In this document: positions 41,881 to 45,237 of the stretch, piece by piece
Position numbering within the stretch: the first letter of the stretch is position 1
Layout of the letters: each line of letters begins with the position of its first letter
Source: Syntrophaceae bacterium UBA6109
GTDB taxonomy: Bacteria; Desulfobacterota; Syntrophia; Syntrophales; UBA6109
DNA length: 45,237 nt
Direction: 5' to 3'
Assembly: GCA_002428445.1 (NCBI GenBank)
Contig: DIWJ01000090.1
Location: 1-45,237, forward strand
The notes under the pieces: model-generated
The model's database searches: none
What the model was told of the DNA's origin: nothing
Seen by the model: only the letters and a program-made list of their open reading frames with translations
Program-made: the position numbers and the translations under genes

Positions 41881-44136
41881 TTAGATGACCCACGCTTTAT
41901 TATCACGCATGAATTGTTCGTTCTTCAGTACTCCACTCATGTAGCCGAGGAAATCAGGATCATAAGTATCGTTCCAGGCATAGACCTCTCTGCGACCGGG
42001 CAATAGATCCATACCTAATTTGTCAATTCTATAAGCCCACATTTGGACACTGCCATTGAGCAATGTCTTGAATTTTACGGGCATATGGTTCTTTAAGAGT
42101 TTTTTGACGTATGGCTCAATAACCACGAAACGGGTATCGGCATCGATAACCCGAGCCAGTTCTTTTACTCTTGGATAATCCCGTTCAGCCTCAGCTTTAA
42201 GTAGAAGATCGGAGGGAAGGCCTCCATTGCATTTCAGTTCCTCTCTCATAGCCATCGTTACCAAATCGGCTGGATTTTCCATGTTGAGTCTGTCCTTGCC
42301 CATTAAATCTCGCAATACCTCGGCTGAAACATTTGCCGCGGGATGCTGCGTTATTCCTTCGCCAGCTATCGCAAAATCATATACTACCCCTCTGCCGTAT
42401 TCATTGTACTCACCGTGACGATTGACCCTTCCACCCACCTGGATGGTTGATGCGGCGGCAAATCGCTCTCGAAACGCACATCGGAATGACAGATCAATAC
42501 CAGCCTCGACACAACTTGTCGCAACAAGGGTCCAGTCTCGAAAGCTTTGAAATTGAAGTTTTCGATTTACACGTTTAAGAATGATTTCTCGATCGTACGG
42601 CGTCAGGGCTGTTGAAAGATGGAGAACGTCGAGTCCTGATTCACGCATCGCTTTGGCAACCACTGCGGCGCTCTGCACTGTGTTCATAATAACCAGACGG
42701 GGACCCGGTTCACTTTTCACAAGACCGATCAACTCGGAAACCATCAAGACACGCCCATTTGAAGATTGAACAAATGTCACCCGATTCCGCTCATCACGCA
42801 TCACTCCTTCGGCTTGATCAGCGGGCAGCAATTCAGGCAGTTTTATTGGTTGTTCGACGATGTCTGGATGTTCCCAGAAACGAGCAAGTGAGCCGCTGGC
42901 AAAGACAAACCGGCAGCCCCACTGCTCAGCCAGATTTCTCATCCATTTCCAGTTTTGCGGCCAGAGTCTCGTCGGCAACGCCGCGTGCGCCTCATCCAGA
43001 AAGATTGCACTGCCAGGCACCGCATGAAGTTTGCGCAAAGATGCAGGGTCGCAGGCGGCGAGCGTTTCAAAAATACTTACAGCCGTTGTGAGCACGATTG
43101 GAGCACGCCAAAGGACCGCGAGTTCACGATCGTCGATATGAGAGAAGTCGGCGCGGTGATGGTGCTCTACAATAACTTGATCGGGATCTTCGTCTGGTAA
43201 AACAAGAGCCTTGCGCAGGCGATCAGCTGTCTGTGTAAGAATGTTAGTAAAGGGCGCAACAATGATCAGCCGTCGAAGATTTTCCTCTTGCGCCCGGCGA
43301 ATGAGATAGGCAGCCACCGCAGTTGTTTTGCCAAGACCGACAGGGCCTTCGCAAGCCACGAGGGGATCATTGATGTGCGAATTCAGACAGGCTTTGAAGA
43401 ATTCGCTTCGCCGCTGATTACGGGCGTGCTCAGCATCACTTTCCCCAATGGGCAAAGCCCGAACATATTCGCATAGGGCATTCAACCGTTCTTTCCATCG
43501 TGGTTTTGGAGGATCAGGTAGAAGTCTTCCGGAGTCAAAAAATGCACTATCTGAATGGTCGGCATCAACGAGACACGAGAGTGCCAATCGCATCGTCAAC
43601 CCATGGATCGGGCGTTGTCGTTGGACTTTGTGATGTCCAACAGCAGATTCATGCACGATGAGATATTGCTTGATCAGAGACTCGGTCCGCTTGATTTGTT
43701 CGTCGTGTCTTTCTTTCGCTACTTCATCTCGACGCCGACCGCGCAGTCGTCGGCCATCCACAAATTGCTCTGCCCACTGCGGAAGTCCAGGCGAGTGATG
43801 AGCGCGTACCAACCACGCTGCCATCCAATTTTGCAATGCGGACAAATGCGCAACGCCAGCGTCGATGTGGTCCCACTTGAGCCTGCCTTTCCGGCCTTTC
43901 CTCAAAACTGCCTGGATATCGGGATCAATCTTGCCCAGATCGTGGAACGTTACGGCGGTCTCAATGGCCTCCGATAGACCAGGTTGTGGGTTGGAAGCAT
44001 AACGGAGCATTTCTTCCGCACGCTCCCGCGCTCCTCGTCGCACGGCATTGATGTGCCGCTCGTATGGATCGCCATGAGCGCCCTGTTGTGCTGGCGAGTG
44101 GGCCAGCGGTGCTTGATCGCTACCATCTCGCGCCAT
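41881..44136 (-). CDS. cas3: CRISPR-associated nuclease/helicase Cas3
   Basis: The effector of type I interference, 751 residues: N-terminal HD nuclease (about 20-220) and C-terminal DExD/H helicase. The HD site is seen as ERHINAV (His), FHDLGKID (His-Asp), HID in KWDHIDAG and RAHHSPGLP (His-His). The helicase has motif I GPVGLGKTT, motif II DEAH, motif III FASGS and motif VI VGGRVNRHGEY. Motif I has a Val and Leu instead of the usual Thr-Gly-Ser (APTGSGKT type). It is somewhat shorter than typical type I-C Cas3 (about 800 or more). The start lies three bases after the cas7 stop. Canonical I-C loci have cas3 as the first gene; here it stands between cas7 and the adaptation genes. Confidence 0.93.
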   Translation of the reverse strand: MARDGSDQAPLAHSPAQQGAHGDPYERHINAVRRGARERAEEMLRYASNPQPGLSEAIETAVTFHDLGKIDPDIQAVLRKGRKGRLKWDHIDAGVAHLSALQNWMAAWLVRAHHSPGLPQWAEQFVDGRRLRGRRRDEVAKERHDEQIKRTESLIKQYLIVHESAVGHHKVQRQRPIHGLTMRLALSCLVDADHSDSAFFDSGRLLPDPPKPRWKERLNALCEYVRALPIGESDAEHARNQRRSEFFKACLNSHINDPLVACEGPVGLGKTTAVAAYLIRRAQEENLRRLIIVAPFTNILTQTADRLRKALVLPDEDPDQVIVEHHHRADFSHIDDRELAVLWRAPIVLTTAVSIFETLAACDPASLRKLHAVPGSAIFLDEAHAALPTRLWPQNWKWMRNLAEQWGCRFVFASGSLARFWEHPDIVEQPIKLPELLPADQAEGVMRDERNRVTFVQSSNGRVLMVSELIGLVKSEPGPRLVIMNTVQSAAVVAKAMRESGLDVLHLSTALTPYDREIILKRVNRKLQFQSFRDWTLVATSCVEAGIDLSFRCAFRERFAAASTIQVGGRVNRHGEYNEYGRGVVYDFAIAGEGITQHPAANVSAEVLRDLMGKDRLNMENPADLVTMAMREELKCNGGLPSDLLLKAEAERDYPRVKELARVIDADTRFVVIEPYVKKLLKNHMPVKFKTLLNGSVQMWAYRIDKLGMDLLPGRREVYAWNDTYDPDFLGYMSGVLKNEQFMRDNKAWVI

Positions 44137-44139
44137 GAC

Positions 44140-45177
44140 TCAACTCCACTGTTTCATGCATAAATCTCCGAAGCTCTCCAACCGGTTCTGAATATCCTTC
44201 GGTAATTCTTTTGGAATGGGCTCATATTCGTCGATCGTGATGGAAGGTTCTTCTGCCCCACCTTTGGTCTTCTTAGGCGTCAATGCGTCAATAATCAGTG
44301 AATCTGGACAAGAACCAAGCGGCGATTTGTGCTCGGCGTACCAAGCGTGTAGAATTTCGACATGCGTTCTCGCCACAGAAGGATTGAGAGGGTAAGCGTA
44401 TGGGATCATGAACTGCATCAACCTGAGGTCGTTCAATCCGCAACCGGTCTTTGTTGCCATGCAGGGGTTTACAAAGAAGGGCATGACATACACTGCATGC
44501 TGCACGACGCGCCATGCCAGTGGCGCCATCCCGCGATCGAGACCCTTCTCCACTCCCGCTTTGTTTGTCCATGTGTCTCGGATCACCGATATCGGTGTGA
44601 CGCTGATCCCCGGCCCAAATTGAACAACGCCCGTGCTAATGAAGTGCTCTCTTTTTTCAAGTTCCGCTTGCTTCTTTGCTTTCTTATCCTTACCTGCTTC
44701 TTGCTTCCCCGCTTCCTCGCCCTCATTACCCTTGAGGCTTTCAAGGAAAGTATTTCCGAACAGACGAGCATCCCAGAACTCGGCGGCGAACTCGAAGGCA
44801 TCCATCTTCTCAATCTTTTCACGCTCGCGGAAACGTGTTTCTAACACATTGTATTTTGCCTTGACTTCTTTTTTCTCCGTGGGGTGATCAAGACCTCGGC
44901 GGGTGTTGCGGAGAATCATACGCTTATCGACTTCCGTTTCAAGTTGGAGGGACTGCTTGGCTGATGCCCATGCAAAGCCGTTCTTGTCCGCTGCGAGGTC
45001 CCTAAGCTTGCGCTTGAACGAGACGGGAGAGATCAATCCTCGCCCGTCGGCATCAATTGTTCTCGGATCGCTCTCGGCATCCGGGTCGCCGTTAGGGTTG
45101 CTGTACCGCACCTCGATGACAAGCAGACCAGTTCCTCGATTAAATGGTGCACCATTGTTTTTGTGATCGGATTCCAT
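44140..45177 (-). CDS. cas7: CRISPR-associated Cas7 backbone protein (Csd2/Csh2 family), divergent
   Basis: A 345-residue RAMP protein that would form the crRNA-binding backbone of Cascade. The family signature is LLVIEVRYSNPNGDPDAESD near the start (NPNGDPDA at about 28-35), followed by GLISPVSFKRKLRDL and later FWDARLFGN, VVQFGPGISVTPISVIRDTWT. The length is above the usual 280-300 owing to a Lys/Glu/Gln-rich insertion (about 150-180, such as GKQEAGKDKKAKKQ). The C-terminal half differs strongly from well-known I-C Csd2 proteins. AGGAGGG lies seven bases before the ATG. Cas3 follows after three bases, so the two are on one transcript. Confidence 0.87.
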   Translation of the reverse strand: MESDHKNNGAPFNRGTGLLVIEVRYSNPNGDPDAESDPRTIDADGRGLISPVSFKRKLRDLAADKNGFAWASAKQSLQLETEVDKRMILRNTRRGLDHPTEKKEVKAKYNVLETRFREREKIEKMDAFEFAAEFWDARLFGNTFLESLKGNEGEEAGKQEAGKDKKAKKQAELEKREHFISTGVVQFGPGISVTPISVIRDTWTNKAGVEKGLDRGMAPLAWRVVQHAVYVMPFFVNPCMATKTGCGLNDLRLMQFMIPYAYPLNPSVARTHVEILHAWYAEHKSPLGSCPDSLIIDALTPKKTKGGAEEPSITIDEYEPIPKELPKDIQNRLESFGDLCMKQWS

Positions 45178-45180
45178 AAA

Positions 45181-45237
45181 TCAGCCCTCCTGTTTTTCGT
45201 TATGATTTGGATTCACGGCTGTCCAATTAACATTTGA
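45181..45237 (-). CDS. 3' end of an upstream gene, possibly cas8 or cas5 (cut by window edge)
   Basis: The minus strand is open from the window edge to a TGA at 45181-45183 and gives the last 18 residues, ending NWTAVNPNHNEKQEG. The stop is three bases before the cas7 ATG, the spacing seen elsewhere in this operon, so a gene is likely. Type I-C loci have cas8c directly before cas7; that identity is a guess from position only. Confidence 0.4.
   Translation of the reverse strand, partial: SNVNWTAVNPNHNEKQEG

Noticed and set aside
38485..45237. Assignment of the whole locus to type I-B because of the cas7-cas3-cas4 order
   Set aside because: Repeat sequence, Cas1, Cas2 and Cas4 look like type I-C, and no cas6 or cas8b is visible; the subtype of the effector part stays open.

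Overview
The window looks like a chromosomal segment of a GC-rich, anaerobic Desulfobacterota (former Deltaproteobacteria) genome, most likely in or near the Syntrophales. The basis is the opening block tRNA-Gln / prs / rplY (Ctc form) / pth / ychF, the membrane H+-pyrophosphatase set into it, a TRAP-TAXI transporter and an IclR regulator, all usual in syntrophic deltaproteobacteria. The taxon is inferred from gene content and order, not from a marker search.

Layout. 1-6052 (+): tRNA-Gln 3' end, prs, rplY, pth, hppA, ychF (housekeeping and energy conservation). 6053-6681: gene-free, with two hairpins sharing a 14-nt loop; read on the minus strand they resemble a tandem anti-Shine-Dalgarno small RNA that also ends the next operon. 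6682-11538 (-): GerMN lipoprotein-like gene, an EF-G paralogue and a GAF/AAA+ sigma54 activator. 11817-13934 (+): two DUF1538 membrane proteins followed by two P-II-like proteins, overlapping or tightly packed. 14093-16168 (-): small protein, HD phosphohydrolase, TPR lipoprotein, cyclic-nucleotide-binding protein. 16440-19060 (+): LysM protein and PP-loop ATPase. 19074-21556 (-): IclR regulator and DUF4301 protein. 21747-22490 (+): TauE/SafE permease. 22590-29347 (-): TetR, TolC, MFP and RND efflux operon, closing with a PII-NG-type protein and a 34-codon basic ORF. 29628-33124 (+): TRAP fused permease, TAXI binding protein, DUF1850. 33190-36568 (-): zinc-ribbon membrane protein, M48 peptidase, LemA.

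36569-45237 is a CRISPR-Cas locus. A 21-unit array with type I-C-like 32-nt repeats is transcribed on the minus strand, with two decayed repeats at its distal end and a lone type I-E-like repeat about 180 bp beyond. Upstream lie cas2, cas1 and cas4 of type I-C kind, then a DUF1016 (YhcG/PDDEXK) nuclease gene whose stop overlaps the cas4 start (ATGA), a 38-codon relic of the C-terminus of a second DUF1016 protein, cas3, a divergent cas7 and the last codons of another gene at the window edge. The order cas7-cas3-DUF1016-cas4-cas1-cas2 is not the canonical I-C order (cas3-cas5-cas8c-cas7-cas4-cas1-cas2). The cas3/cas7 part looks poorer in G+C than the adaptation genes, suggesting a module swap whose scar is the DUF1016 relic.

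The best candidates for something undescribed are: the rearranged CRISPR-Cas locus with a nuclease gene coupled to the adaptation genes; the twin-hairpin RNA at 6145-6293; the DUF1538 x2 + P-II x2 cassette; and the RND operon with its own P-II-like protein and small basic ORF. Three non-canonical P-II-like proteins, all beside membrane transport genes, lie within 10 kb.
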